This document shows, piece after piece, positions 9,428 to 19,096 of a stretch of 64,000 bases of DNA; position 1 is the stretch's first letter, and every line of letters begins with the position of its first letter. Under the pieces are notes generated by a model, which searched no databases, was not told the origin of the DNA, and worked only from the letters and a program-made list of their open reading frames with translations. Location of the stretch: NCBI GenBank assembly GCA_947496865.1, contig CANMEE010000002.1:1009825-1073824 (forward strand), read 5' to 3'. The DNA comes from an uncultured Sphingomonadaceae bacterium. Lineage in GTDB: Bacteria; Pseudomonadota; Alphaproteobacteria; Sphingomonadales; Sphingomonadaceae. The position numbers were made by a program, and so were the translations under genes.

Positions 9428-10336
9428 ATGAGCAAATTTGAAGAGATGGAAACCTTTGTCCGTGTCGTTGAGGCAAAATCGATAACAAAGGCAGCGGAGC
9501 AACTGCACATCGCGAAATCAGCGGTAAGCCGGCGGCTAAAAGATATGGAAACACGGTTAGGCGTCCAGCTGATGACGCGCACAACCCGCAAGCTAACTCT
9601 TACCGATACCGGCGAAGCCTTGTATCAGCGGTCTGTTCGCCTGTTAGCCGATTGGGCAGAAACAGAAGCGGCCACCACTAACGCGCAGGCGGCTCTAGCA
9701 GGAATTATCCGTGTTGCGGCTCCGCTGTCCTTTGGCGTCGCTCATTTAGGTCCGGCCATTCTCGATTTTCTAAAGCTGCATCCCGATGTCGAATTCGATA
9801 TTGATTTTAGCGACCGAAAGATCGACTTGATAGCCGAAGCTATGGACCTGGCTATTCGCATTGGTGACCTTCCAGACTCAAGCCTTATCGCCCGTAAGAT
9901 TGCGTCGGTCAGTATAGTCGCCACAGCAAGCCCAGCCTATCTTCAGGTCAACGGCCACCCTGAAACGCCCGAAGACCTGAAGCAGATGCAAGAATTGCGA
10001 TATGGCTACCGAAATTCTTCTGCCTGGCCTTATGAAGCACCGGACCAAAGCGAAGGTCAGATCGAAATTCCCTCTAAGCTGATCGCGACAAATGGAGATT
10101 TTTTGCGCGATGCTGCTGTTGCCGGAGAAGGTGTCCTGATTGAGCCTCGGTTCATCCTCTACAAAAATCTGGAGGATGGTTCTCTCGTGGAAATTCTGCC
10201 GGAATATACATGGCCACAATTGGTTGCTTATGCTGTTTATCCTCCCACCCGCCACTTGTCGGCCCGCGTCAGAACATTTGTCGACTTCCTGGTCGAACGC
10301 TACCACGGAACACCTTATTGGGAATCAAAGAGATAA
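9428..10336 (+). CDS. LysR family transcriptional regulator
   Basis: The 302 residues have the LysR length. An N-terminal winged helix-turn-helix (FVRVVEAKSITKAAEQLHIAKSAVSRRLKDMETRLG, residues 9-44) is followed by a two-lobed effector-binding domain. The N terminus resembles the large AaeR/YafC-like subgroup that often sits divergent to quinone reductases. GGAG lies 6 bases before the ATG. The likely target is the divergent azoR-pirin pair. The effector is unknown; a quinone or other electrophile is an inference from the target genes. Confidence 0.92.
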   Translation: MSKFEEMETFVRVVEAKSITKAAEQLHIAKSAVSRRLKDMETRLGVQLMTRTTRKLTLTDTGEALYQRSVRLLADWAETEAATTNAQAALAGIIRVAAPLSFGVAHLGPAILDFLKLHPDVEFDIDFSDRKIDLIAEAMDLAIRIGDLPDSSLIARKIASVSIVATASPAYLQVNGHPETPEDLKQMQELRYGYRNSSAWPYEAPDQSEGQIEIPSKLIATNGDFLRDAAVAGEGVLIEPRFILYKNLEDGSLVEILPEYTWPQLVAYAVYPPTRHLSARVRTFVDFLVERYHGTPYWESKR

Positions 10337-10407
10337 TTCTGCGGCTACCTATGCAGGCGCTTCTTTTTCAGCAATATGTACCTAGCCTCCTATGTCTGTA
10401 GGCCGGA

Positions 10408-11595
10408 ATGAAAGAAGTGATTATGGCAACCAAGCTATCATATAAGATCGATAACAAAGATAATTCGGCGCCGTTAATGCCAGACGAAGATATTGTCTCA
10501 CGGATTTTTGACCACATCGATAATAAAACCACCGACCTGGGCCAGTCCAGCTGGAAAGAGCCCGTGACGAATTATCGATCCTTAGAGCGATTTGAGGCAG
10601 AATTGGCATTATTCCGCAGTTGCTGGATTGTCTTTTGCCCATCGACAGCGCTTTCGAAATCAGGCGATTACATTGCAAGGGATGCAGCCGGCGTGCCTTT
10701 GATTGTGGTCAGAGGTAGTGATGGTCAGGTGCGCGCTTTTCGCAACGCATGCCGCCACCGCGGTGTGCAGGTTGCCAATGGTCAGGGATGCGCATCCATG
10801 TTTGTATGCCCCTATCACGGTTGGGCCTATGGCAATGATGGGTCGCTTCGCAGTGTTCCGCACAAAGAAGGTTTCCCCGGCTTGGACAAAGAAAACCGTG
10901 GTCTCGTAGCGCTTGATTGTTTGGAAGAAAACGGACTGATCTTTGTTAAGCAAAGCACCGGAACCGACGACAATGCGCCTAAAACTATTCTACCTGAGAT
11001 AGTTCCCGATGGTTATCGCGTGATCAAATCCGAAACGCTGGAAATAGAAGCCAATTGGAAGTTACATCTTGAGAGCTCTTTGGAGGGCTATCATATCCGT
11101 TCAACCCATCAGAAAACTTTCTTTCCGGTCCAATATGATAATTTGACGGTGATTGAAGCTTTTGGCAAAAATACCCGTGTAGCTTTTCCTTATCAAGCGA
11201 TTGAGGGGCTGCGCGACAAACCAAAATCAACTTGGTCAACCAATGGGCGCCTGACCTTTGTCTACCATCTTTTTCCCAACGTGATTATTTCCACTTTTCC
11301 AGATTGTCTGCAAGTCGTGATTTTGGAACCAATTGGCCTTCAACGGACGCGCCAACACGTTTTCCTGTTGGCTGATTGTGAGGCAAACGGGAAAACCATG
11401 GAGACGATTTTGGCGGGCCAGGAGTTCGCCAAAGAGGGTGCTATTGAAGATCGCGAAGTGGTTCTTTCAGCACAACGCGGCTTAATGAGCGGCGCTAATG
11501 AATATCTCGAATTTGGCTTGTTCGAAAGCGCTATTGGGAGATTTCATGCGGCACTAACTGACGGAATTCGTAGAAGCGGGACAATGAATAAATGA
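10408..11595 (+). CDS. Rieske non-heme iron oxygenase, alpha subunit
   Basis: A ring-hydroxylating-type oxygenase subunit of 395 residues. The Rieske 2Fe-2S ligands are visible as CRHRG and CPYHGWAYG. The mononuclear iron histidines are in LEGYHIRSTH. No ferredoxin, reductase or beta subunit is adjacent, so electron partners must be encoded elsewhere. The substrate cannot be predicted; this subgroup includes oxygenases and demethylases acting on aromatics or quaternary amines. An in-frame ATG at 10423 (MATKLSY) is an alternative start. The next gene's ATG overlaps this stop by 4 bp, so the two are an operon. Confidence 0.88.
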   Translation: MKEVIMATKLSYKIDNKDNSAPLMPDEDIVSRIFDHIDNKTTDLGQSSWKEPVTNYRSLERFEAELALFRSCWIVFCPSTALSKSGDYIARDAAGVPLIVVRGSDGQVRAFRNACRHRGVQVANGQGCASMFVCPYHGWAYGNDGSLRSVPHKEGFPGLDKENRGLVALDCLEENGLIFVKQSTGTDDNAPKTILPEIVPDGYRVIKSETLEIEANWKLHLESSLEGYHIRSTHQKTFFPVQYDNLTVIEAFGKNTRVAFPYQAIEGLRDKPKSTWSTNGRLTFVYHLFPNVIISTFPDCLQVVILEPIGLQRTRQHVFLLADCEANGKTMETILAGQEFAKEGAIEDREVVLSAQRGLMSGANEYLEFGLFESAIGRFHAALTDGIRRSGTMNK

Positions 11596-12719
11596 CAATT
11601 GAAATTAACGGGCAATGCGACCCCCGCTTCGCAAAAGTCAAAGCAGCGTTCGAAACAAATTTTCGCGAGCATGACGATGTCGGCGCTTCGGTAGCGATAA
11701 CGCTTAACGGAAAGTTTATCGTCGATCTGTGGGGTGGGCATCTCGACGAGCAAAGAACAAGCCCGTGGCAAGAGGATACACTCGTCAATGTCTGGTCGAG
11801 TACCAAGACCATGGCCGCGATGTCCTTGCTTCTGCTTGCAGATCGCGGAGAAGTTGATCTTCATGCCCCAGCGGCCAAATATTGGCCGGAGTTTGCGCAA
11901 AGCGGCAAGGAAGCCATCGAAGTGCGCCATTTTCTGAGTCACACCGCAGGCCTGTCCGGCATGGATGAAGCGGTCGAGGGCGATGCGCTTTATGACTGGG
12001 ATTGGATGACCGGCGCGCTGGCTAAGCAGGCGCCATGGTGGGAACCAGGCACGCAATCTGGATATCATGCTCTGACCCAAGGACATCTAATTGGTGAAAT
12101 TGTCCGCCGTGTGACCGGCCAGTCAATTGGTAATTTCTTCCACCAAGAGATCGCAATTCCGACCGGGGCCGATTTTCATATCGGCGCGGGCGAAGAACTG
12201 GACGAACGGATTGGTAATCTTATCCCGCCAGAGGCTGGTCCAGCCCCCGACCCGGATACAATCGCTGGCCGCACGTTCGCGAATCCATTGGTGGATGCGA
12301 CAGCCCCCAGGCTGCGCGCGTGGCGCGCGGCAGAAATACCCGCTGCCAATGGTCAGGGCAACGCACGCAGCATCGTCCGTGCACAAACGGCGATGGCCAA
12401 TGGTGGGCAGGCATTTGGCAAAACCATAATGTCTGAAGCCGGAACAAAGCGGATATTTGAGAAACAATCAGAAGGGGTCGACCTTGTTTTAGGCGTGCCG
12501 CTGGTATTCGGCATGGGCTATGGCTTGAACAGTGAGCTGATCCCGATTAGTCCAAACAAAAACACAAGCTTCTGGGGCGGGTATGGCGGGTCATCGGTTA
12601 TAGTCGATCAAGACGCGCGGCTTTGCTTTTCCTATGTGATGAACAAGATGGAAACCGGCCTTTTAGGGGATCCAAGGGGTTTTGGATTGGCCGCTGCGAT
12701 GTATGCATCAATCGCATAA
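11592..12719 (+). CDS. serine hydrolase, beta-lactamase / EstB family
   Basis: A 375-residue class C beta-lactamase-like hydrolase. The catalytic SxxK is S69-S-T-K72 in VWSSTKTM, with a tyrosine-containing motif in TQSGYHALTQGHLIG and a late GYGGSSVIVDQD stretch replacing KTG. There is no signal peptide, so it should be cytoplasmic, as expected for an EstB-like esterase rather than a secreted beta-lactamase. Its 4 bp overlap with the Rieske gene suggests it cleaves an ester or lactone in the same catabolic route. The substrate is unknown. Confidence 0.88.
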   Translation: MTIEINGQCDPRFAKVKAAFETNFREHDDVGASVAITLNGKFIVDLWGGHLDEQRTSPWQEDTLVNVWSSTKTMAAMSLLLLADRGEVDLHAPAAKYWPEFAQSGKEAIEVRHFLSHTAGLSGMDEAVEGDALYDWDWMTGALAKQAPWWEPGTQSGYHALTQGHLIGEIVRRVTGQSIGNFFHQEIAIPTGADFHIGAGEELDERIGNLIPPEAGPAPDPDTIAGRTFANPLVDATAPRLRAWRAAEIPAANGQGNARSIVRAQTAMANGGQAFGKTIMSEAGTKRIFEKQSEGVDLVLGVPLVFGMGYGLNSELIPISPNKNTSFWGGYGGSSVIVDQDARLCFSYVMNKMETGLLGDPRGFGLAAAMYASIA

Positions 12720-12773
12720 TCTATTGTAATTATTCCTGACTGCTCGCTACCCAACACTCAGATCAAACCAGAG

Positions 12774-13562
12774 CTACTTCGCTTCATAACCAAACGCGTC
12801 TTCCGCCAGCTTAATCAGGTCAGGATCAACTTCTGGCAAATCGTCGGGCAAAGCGGCCTCAAGCGTTTCAGCAACATAGGTCATAGCAGCAATCCGGGCA
12901 GCTTTCTTGTCGTTACCGTCAATAACTTTCCATGGCGCCCAGCGCGTGTCGGTTTGCTTGAACATATCTTCCATGGCATCCAAATAGTCCGAGCGTTTTG
13001 ACCGATTACGGAAATCGTCTTTAGTGATTTTCCAACGTTTTTCCGGTGTGTTTAGCCGATCGGTAAAGCGGCGGTCTTGCTCTTTCTGCGTGGTGTGAAA
13101 GAACAGCTTGATCAAGTTCGTGCCACCGTCAATTTGCTGCGCTTCAAATTCGTTTATCTCATCATAGCCACGCTTCCAATCGGCCTTGCTGCAGAAACCT
13201 TCCACCCGCTCCACCAGCACGCGGCCATACCAACTGCGATCAAAAACAGCGATTTCGCGGCTGCCCGGCAAACGTTTCCAAAAGCGCCAGAGAAAGTGCC
13301 TGTCCAGCTCTTCTTTTGTGGGCGCCCCAATCGGGTAAACTTCAAAATAACGAGGATCCCATTCAGCGGTCATACGGCGGATACAGCCGCCCTTCCCGGC
13401 CGCGTCCCATCCCTCGAAAACTAATATGGTGCGATTGCCGTGAATAATATGCTCGAAATGGACACGGGCCAGACGTTCTTGCACGTTTTTCAGCGCATCG
13501 GAATAATCGCCGTCAAAATCCTTGCCGTCTTCATAATCCGATAGTTTGATAGTCTTGCCCAT
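12774..13562 (-). CDS. polyphosphate kinase 2 family protein
   Basis: PPK2 enzymes move phosphate between polyphosphate and nucleotides, mostly making NDP or NTP from polyphosphate. The 262-residue product has one PPK2 domain with Walker A FEGWDAAGKGG, Walker B FDRSWYGRVLVERV and the lid arginine region. An in-frame TTG four codons upstream is rejected in favour of the ATG at 13562, which has GGGGCGAAG just before it. The single-domain length fits class I or II; class and nucleotide preference cannot be assigned by eye. A separate ppk1-ppx operon lies at 19-23 kb. Confidence 0.88.
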   Translation of the reverse strand: MGKTIKLSDYEDGKDFDGDYSDALKNVQERLARVHFEHIIHGNRTILVFEGWDAAGKGGCIRRMTAEWDPRYFEVYPIGAPTKEELDRHFLWRFWKRLPGSREIAVFDRSWYGRVLVERVEGFCSKADWKRGYDEINEFEAQQIDGGTNLIKLFFHTTQKEQDRRFTDRLNTPEKRWKITKDDFRNRSKRSDYLDAMEDMFKQTDTRWAPWKVIDGNDKKAARIAAMTYVAETLEAALPDDLPEVDPDLIKLAEDAFGYEAK

Positions 13563-13654
13563 GCTTCGCCCCAAATATCAATTTACCCTGCCTTAAGGAG
13601 CAATGGATATACTATATGAGGTCAAAAAGAACCAATCAGTTAACCCTGTTTCGA

Positions 13655-14632
13655 TTATTCCGCCTTTACCGTTGCAACGGTTTCATTGCCGTCAGCGCTA
13701 GCATATCGAATATCCCAGTCATCTAACGCCCGCTGACGGTCTTCCACACGGCTTATGGCTAAGTCTATCTCGGTTTTACTCCCTGCCAATTGTTCAGCCT
13801 CTGCATAAAGCGTCAGCGCCTTATCCAGCACGCCTGCTTGTTCCGCGCAAAGACCGCGATTAAACATAATTGATCTATGCGGAGCGTTGTTGACAGCCGC
13901 CTGATCCCACATGCGACAAGCTTCCCGTTCATCCGTCTTGGTCATCTTAACCGCTGCTTTGAAGAATTTTCCATTGGCTTTGTCCATGCCCTTGCGGCTT
14001 TCCAACACCCGGATATTTTCGCGGCGCTCTATCGGTGCCAAATCGCGGCGCACGGAATAGGCGGCACTGTTGATCATCCCGCGAATAATGTCTTCTCGGC
14101 TGGTAAAACTCTCTTTGCGGCCACAAACCGTTTCCTCATTACCATCGAACTTCCGCTCGGCATAAATGGTCTGACCGTCGCTAAAACGGGAAAGACGGAC
14201 CTGCGCCTCAAAATCGATCACACGTTTCAGGCAAGCCACTTTGATGCTTTTGCGCTTTTCGCATTTGCCCTTGTCATCGCGCTCTACGCACCGCTCCCGC
14301 TTTTCGGTGGTCTCATATTCCTCTATGCCGGTTGTCGCGGTACCCGATAAGGTTGCGTCTGGTTCGATGGCCGAGCGCCCAGCCATCACCTTGAAGTAAG
14401 CAGCGCCTTCAATTTCAACATCACTAAGTTTATCCTCGATTTCAAAAGCGAGAGCGGTGCCATCGCTGCCTCCAAAACGGTCAATCGCTATTGATTCAAT
14501 CGATGCCACATTCGGGGCGCGGGCAGGATACAGCCCCTCTACTCGAAGTGTTTCCGCCTGTGCTGTTGAGATCAAACAAAGCGCGGTGAATGTGACCGAA
14601 ACCGCTTTGCCAATAGATAGAATTTTAATCAT
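13655..14632 (-). CDS. secreted protein of unknown function with TPR-like C terminus
   Basis: 325 residues with a clear signal peptide (cut after LISTAQA). A strong AGGGGGA ribosome site supports the start. The N-terminal half (YFKVMAGRSAIEPDATLSG, later VIDFEAQVRLSRFSDGQTIY) recalls CsgG-like or curli-assembly-related proteins. It carries a cysteine-rich basic insert (ERCVERDDKGKCEKRKSIKV). The C-terminal third (ACRMWDQAAVNNAPHRSIMFNRGLCAEQAGVLDKALTLY) looks like tetratricopeptide repeats. A periplasmic role is likely. No specific function is assigned. Confidence 0.75.
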   Translation of the reverse strand: MIKILSIGKAVSVTFTALCLISTAQAETLRVEGLYPARAPNVASIESIAIDRFGGSDGTALAFEIEDKLSDVEIEGAAYFKVMAGRSAIEPDATLSGTATTGIEEYETTEKRERCVERDDKGKCEKRKSIKVACLKRVIDFEAQVRLSRFSDGQTIYAERKFDGNEETVCGRKESFTSREDIIRGMINSAAYSVRRDLAPIERRENIRVLESRKGMDKANGKFFKAAVKMTKTDEREACRMWDQAAVNNAPHRSIMFNRGLCAEQAGVLDKALTLYAEAEQLAGSKTEIDLAISRVEDRQRALDDWDIRYASADGNETVATVKAE

Positions 14633-14701
14633 ATAGTCCCCCTAAGTCACTCACCAAAAGGAACTATCTCACTTCATCTGAATAGACAATTACGAGGTTG
14701 T

Positions 14702-15601
14702 TCATGTGCGAATATGTTTACGTCCGGCGGCAATATATTCGGCCATTCGCTGTGGGTCCTGCATCGGCATAAAGTGCGAAAGCTCTGGCATGTGAACCTC
14801 TTGCGCGTCGGGAAACACATTTACCAATCCAGGCCAGGTCGGGCTGTTGGCAAAGTCTCGCACCGACGTTACATCGTCACCAGCCATCTGCGCCCTTAAA
14901 ATCGCGACCGGCAATGTGATACGTTTCACCAACGGATAAGGATCCAGCGAGCGAAAACCTTCATAGACAGACGCTTCAAGATAAGGCGGACAAGCCAGAA
15001 CAAGGCCTTCACCGTCTTCGGCTGACAGCAGGCCATGTTGGCAATAGTCCATCAACACTTCCGGCTCCCAAAGACTAAACGGATGCCGGTCCTTGAACGC
15101 GGAAAACATAACGTCTGGAGATTCCCAATTGTTGCGCCGCCGTGATACAGGGTTCTGGTTGGGATCAAGGTCCGCCGATAGCGGAGGGTTTTGATAAGCT
15201 TCTGGTTCCGTAATGGTAGGGTCAAGCAGCACGAGCCGTTCGAACCGCTGCGGCATGACATCGGCAATCTGCACAACCACATGAGCGCCCATACTATGGC
15301 CTACGCCAACGACGTTTGTCAGACTAAGCCCTTCTACCAATGCACCGACATCTCGGCCCATCAAGCTCCAATCGGCGAGACTATCCGGCTTACGACTGCG
15401 GCCGTGACCGCGCTGATCGACAGCGATGATATGGTAACCTGGCGGTAAGGCCGCAATCGTTTGATCCCAGCAACGCGCGTGAAAACCGGTGGCGTGAACC
15501 ATCAGGATCGTCTGCTCTTCCGAATTACCCCATTCGAAATAGCAAAGATCCGTATCGCCTTTAGTGAAACGCTTTACTGTTGGTTGCCCCGCTTCGTTCA
15601 T
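14702..15601 (-). CDS. alpha/beta hydrolase
   Basis: A 299-residue alpha/beta-hydrolase-fold enzyme. The oxyanion segment [10 protein letters not shown], the nucleophile elbow GHSMGAH, an acid region (LDPTITEPE) and the late catalytic His in [13 protein letters not shown] are visible. The acyl or epoxide substrate is unknown. Its ATG overlaps the aspS stop by 4 bp (ATGA), so it is translated as the second gene of an aspS unit; no functional link to tRNA charging is evident. Confidence 0.88.
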   Translation of the reverse strand: MNEAGQPTVKRFTKGDTDLCYFEWGNSEEQTILMVHATGFHARCWDQTIAALPPGYHIIAVDQRGHGRSRKPDSLADWSLMGRDVGALVEGLSLTNVVGVGHSMGAHVVVQIADVMPQRFERLVLLDPTITEPEAYQNPPLSADLDPNQNPVSRRRNNWESPDVMFSAFKDRHPFSLWEPEVLMDYCQHGLLSAEDGEGLVLACPPYLEASVYEGFRSLDPYPLVKRITLPVAILRAQMAGDDVTSVRDFANSPTWPGLVNVFPDAQEVHMPELSHFMPMQDPQRMAEYIAAGRKHIRT

Positions 15602-17382
15602 CCTTCTTTCGGCGGCTCCACGACACGGATATGCAGCTCTCGCAATTGTTTGTGCGAGACACCGCTTGGCGCGCTCATCATCAAATCTTCCGCTTTCTGG
15701 TTCATCGGGAAGAGCACAACTTCACGGATATTGGGCTCGTCCGCCAACAGCATCACGATCCGGTCCACACCCGGTGCAGAACCACCATGCGGCGGCGCAC
15801 CATATTTCAGCGCGTTGATCATGCCAGAAAACTCGCTGTCGACCGCCGCTTTATCATAGCCGGCAATTTCAAATGCTTTGTACATGATGTCAGGGCGATG
15901 ATTCCGGATCGCACCAGATGACAGTTCGATACCGTTACAGACAATATCATATTGCCATGCAAGAATATCGAGCGGATCTTTGTTTTCGAGCGCATCCATC
16001 TCGCCTTGCGGCATAGAGAATGGGTTGTGTGAGAAATCGAGTTTCTTCAATTCCTCGTCATATTCATACATCGGATAATCGACGACCCAACAGAATTTGA
16101 ATTCGTTATCGTTGATCAGTTCCAGTTTTTCAGCGGTCCGGGTCCGCGCGACGCCGGCCAGCTTAGCTGCTTCGGCTTCCTTGCCAGCGGCAAAGAAAAC
16201 ACCGTCGTCAGGACCGCAGCCAAGATCAGCAAGCAATTTCGCTGTGCCTTCTTCGCCATGGTTTTTCGCAATCGGGCCGCCAGCAGCGCCCTCTTTCATG
16301 TTGATATAGCCCAGACCCGCAAAGCCTTCACCGCGCGCCCAATTGTTCATTTCATCAAAGAACTTGCGGCTTTTCTTACCGGCTTCGGGAGCCACAAAGG
16401 CTCGCACAGTACCGCCGGATGACGTGATGCTGTCAAACAGACCGAAACCGGAACCTTTGAAATGATCCGACACGTCCTGAATGATGATCGGATTGCGAAG
16501 GTCGGGTTTATCCGAACCATATTTCAGCATTGATTCCTTGTAAGGGATGCGTGGGAATTCGCCGGCTGGCGTCACGCTCTTGCCATTGGCAAATTCTTCA
16601 AACACGCCAGCAAGCACTGGTTCCAGCGCCTGAAATACATCTTCTTGCGTCACGAAGCTCATCTCAAGGTCAAGCTGGTAAAACTCGCCGGGGGACCGGT
16701 CCGCACGGGCGTCTTCGTCCCGGAAACAGGGTGCAATCTGGAAATAGCGATCAAAGCCAGCCACCATCAGCATCTGTTTAAACATCTGTGGTGCCTGTGG
16801 CAGCGCGTAGAATTTACCGGGGTGCACACGGCTAGGCACCAGATAATCGCGTGCGCCTTCAGGCGAAGAAGCGGTCAGAATCGGTGTCTGAAATTCGGTA
16901 AAGCCCTGTTCGGTCATGCGATTGCGTAACGATGAAATGACTTTGGATCGCAACATCATATTGGCATGAACCTTTTCACGCCTCAGATCGAGGAAACGAT
17001 AACGTAGGCGAATATCTTCTGGATATTCCTGTTCACCAAAGACCGGCATAGGCAATTCTTCGGCTGGCCCCTGCATTTCAACAGCTTCGGCAACCAATTC
17101 GACTTCGCCGGTTGGCAGGCCTGCATTAATTGTCTCCGTCGAACGCGCAGCAACCTTGCCGGTAACCGTAATGACCGACTCTTTGCGCGCGGCGTCCAGC
17201 ATTTTGAAGGCCTCGCTGCCTTCTTCGCTAACAATTTGGGTCAAACCAAAATGGTCACGCAGATCGACAAACATCAAATTGCCATGGTCACGAACATTGT
17301 GGATCCAGCCCGACAGGCGGACTTCATCACCAACATTGGCGACGCGAAGTTGTGAGCAGTTATGGGAGCGAAATGCGTGCAT
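15598..17382 (-). CDS. aspS: aspartyl-tRNA synthetase
   Basis: A class II synthetase charging tRNA-Asp (and perhaps tRNA-Asn). With the ATG at 17382 the product is 594 residues and starts [13 protein letters not shown] as in the family; an in-frame TTG 15 bp upstream is rejected. The OB-fold anticodon domain ([23 protein letters not shown]), motif 2 ([19 protein letters not shown]), the bacterial GAD insertion and motif 3 ([14 protein letters not shown]) are in order. The alpha/beta hydrolase gene overlaps its end. Whether it also charges tRNA-Asn depends on the presence of asnS or gatCAB elsewhere. Confidence 0.97.
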   Translation of the reverse strand: MHAFRSHNCSQLRVANVGDEVRLSGWIHNVRDHGNLMFVDLRDHFGLTQIVSEEGSEAFKMLDAARKESVITVTGKVAARSTETINAGLPTGEVELVAEAVEMQGPAEELPMPVFGEQEYPEDIRLRYRFLDLRREKVHANMMLRSKVISSLRNRMTEQGFTEFQTPILTASSPEGARDYLVPSRVHPGKFYALPQAPQMFKQMLMVAGFDRYFQIAPCFRDEDARADRSPGEFYQLDLEMSFVTQEDVFQALEPVLAGVFEEFANGKSVTPAGEFPRIPYKESMLKYGSDKPDLRNPIIIQDVSDHFKGSGFGLFDSITSSGGTVRAFVAPEAGKKSRKFFDEMNNWARGEGFAGLGYINMKEGAAGGPIAKNHGEEGTAKLLADLGCGPDDGVFFAAGKEAEAAKLAGVARTRTAEKLELINDNEFKFCWVVDYPMYEYDEELKKLDFSHNPFSMPQGEMDALENKDPLDILAWQYDIVCNGIELSSGAIRNHRPDIMYKAFEIAGYDKAAVDSEFSGMINALKYGAPPHGGSAPGVDRIVMLLADEPNIREVVLFPMNQKAEDLMMSAPSGVSHKQLRELHIRVVEPPKEG

Positions 17383-17593
17383 GATGAGCCCTATCAAAAG
17401 TTCAGTAGAAATAACTAAGTGCTAGTTTTTATATGACTGCGCGTAACACAGGCCAAAGGCCCTTTTGTCAAGGAAGAAGGTGCAATTGAGAGCCATAAAT
17501 CGCCTCTAGCAAAAGACGGAGAGAAGTTATTGATAATAGACAATCTCTATCGGAAATGTTTGCGACACTCGACTCAGCTTGTATAGAAGACCG

Positions 17594-18784
17594 ATGAAAA
17601 TTCATCCTTTACTGACTGATAGTCAGGATATTGCCGACATTTGCGAACGCTTTTCAACCGCCGACTTTGTCGCGGTGGACACAGAGTTCATGCGCGAAAA
17701 TACCTATTGGCCGATATTGTGCCTGATTCAAATTTCCGACGGCAAAGAAGCCGCGGCCATTGATCCACTTGCTAAAGGCGTTGATCTCAAACCTTTGCTG
17801 GATTTGTTGGTCGACAACGAAGATGTTCTGAAAATCTTCCACGCAGGCGGTCAGGACGTCGAAATTATACACAATATGACCGGAAAAACACCGCATCCCA
17901 TCTTCGACACGCAGGTCGCCGCCATGGCTTTGGGACCAAGCGAACAGATTGGCTATGCCAATCTCGTCGATAGCTGGCTCGGCATCACACTCGACAAAGG
18001 CGCACGCTTTACCGATTGGTCGCGCCGCCCGTTGAACGATCGGCAGATTGAATATGCTATTGGTGACGTAACGCATCTATCGACGATTTTTCCGATGATG
18101 CTCGAAAAACTCATCGAAACCGGCCGCGGTATCTGGATCAATGCGGAAATGGAAAAGCTCGCTGACCCCGATAATTATGTCAATGACCCGCAAAAGTCCT
18201 GGAGACGGGTCAAATTCCAGGGCCGTAATCTAGAAGCCCTTGGCCGTTTAAAAGCGCTGGCTGCTTGGCGAGAGAAGGAAGCCCAGTCAAAAGACATGCC
18301 GCGCGGCCGGATCATGCGCGATGAAACTTTGGCTGATGTCGCCGCGCATCCGCCGAAAGATCAACACAAACTATCACAAGTCCGCGGCCTGTCATCGGGT
18401 TGGAAGAATAATGATATCGGTGAGCGGTTGATGAATACGCTGACAAATGCAGAACCGCTTTCAAAAGACGAGCTTCCCGATCGTAGCGGTCGTCGGCCTA
18501 AGTTTAGTAAAGAAAACGCTTTGGTGGCAGACCTGCTGAAGTTGCTTTTGAAAATCCGTTCTGCAGAGATGAATGTGGCGTCTAAGCTGTTGGCGCGCGC
18601 CGATGATCTGGAACGCATTGTCGGTGGAGAGCGAGCCGGAGTCGCCTTGCTCGAAGGCTGGCGTTACGAAGAATTTGGCCGCGACGCGATCGACCTCATC
18701 GAAGGGCGGATGAGTTTCACCGTCAAAGACGGCAAGTTACAAATGACCCATCAACCGGAAACACAGGCTGAAGAAGCGGAATGA
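17594..18784 (+). CDS. rnd: ribonuclease D
   Basis: A 3'-5' exoribonuclease that trims tRNA precursors. The DEDD exonuclease core is seen as FVAVDTEFMRENTYW (DxE), IFHAGGQDVEII and the late DVTHLSTIFPMM. It is followed by an HRDC domain (LKALAAWREKEAQ, then DIGERLMNTL). The ATG at 17594 is chosen over an in-frame TTG five codons upstream. The length of 396 residues is normal. Its stop overlaps the start of the next gene (ATGA). Confidence 0.94.
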   Translation: MKIHPLLTDSQDIADICERFSTADFVAVDTEFMRENTYWPILCLIQISDGKEAAAIDPLAKGVDLKPLLDLLVDNEDVLKIFHAGGQDVEIIHNMTGKTPHPIFDTQVAAMALGPSEQIGYANLVDSWLGITLDKGARFTDWSRRPLNDRQIEYAIGDVTHLSTIFPMMLEKLIETGRGIWINAEMEKLADPDNYVNDPQKSWRRVKFQGRNLEALGRLKALAAWREKEAQSKDMPRGRIMRDETLADVAAHPPKDQHKLSQVRGLSSGWKNNDIGERLMNTLTNAEPLSKDELPDRSGRRPKFSKENALVADLLKLLLKIRSAEMNVASKLLARADDLERIVGGERAGVALLEGWRYEEFGRDAIDLIEGRMSFTVKDGKLQMTHQPETQAEEAE

Positions 18785-19089
18785 AATGGCAGCTTTCTCT
18801 TGTGGCTATCGCCTGCCCCACATTGATAGCCTGTTCGACAACTGACATCGAACCGGAAATCCCGGAACGCGGAATTACTCCTGGCTATTTGTGTAAGGCA
18901 AATGGCCTAGAGACTCTGGTAGGCAGCCAAGCAAATGGCAAGGTTGGCGCGGATGCACTCAACAAATCTGGAGCCAGACGTCTGCGCTGGATTGCGCCCA
19001 ACACCGCAGTAACCAAGGATTATCGTCAGGATCGTTTGAATATTTCATATGATGATAATATGGTGATCACACGTGTGAATTGTGGCTAA
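18781..19089 (+). CDS. I78-family peptidase inhibitor lipoprotein
   Basis: A 102-residue lipoprotein: its signal peptide ends at the lipobox LIACS, with Cys18 as lipidation site. The rest matches the I78 inhibitor fold, with a Cys in YLCKANGLETLVG, a central RLRWIAPNTAVTKDYRQDRLN and a terminal Cys in TRVNCG; the two cysteines could pair. Such proteins probably inhibit serine proteases in the envelope. The start overlaps the rnd stop by 4 bp. It converges on ppx with only 7 bp between stops. Confidence 0.85.
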   Translation: MKWQLSLVAIACPTLIACSTTDIEPEIPERGITPGYLCKANGLETLVGSQANGKVGADALNKSGARRLRWIAPNTAVTKDYRQDRLNISYDDNMVITRVNCG

Positions 19090-19096
19090 CTGATAC

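Noticed and set aside
17440..17480. GGCC-AAA-GGCC hairpin followed by CTTTT between aspS and rnd
   Set aside because: The stem is only 4 bp and lies upstream of both divergent genes, where no terminator is expected.
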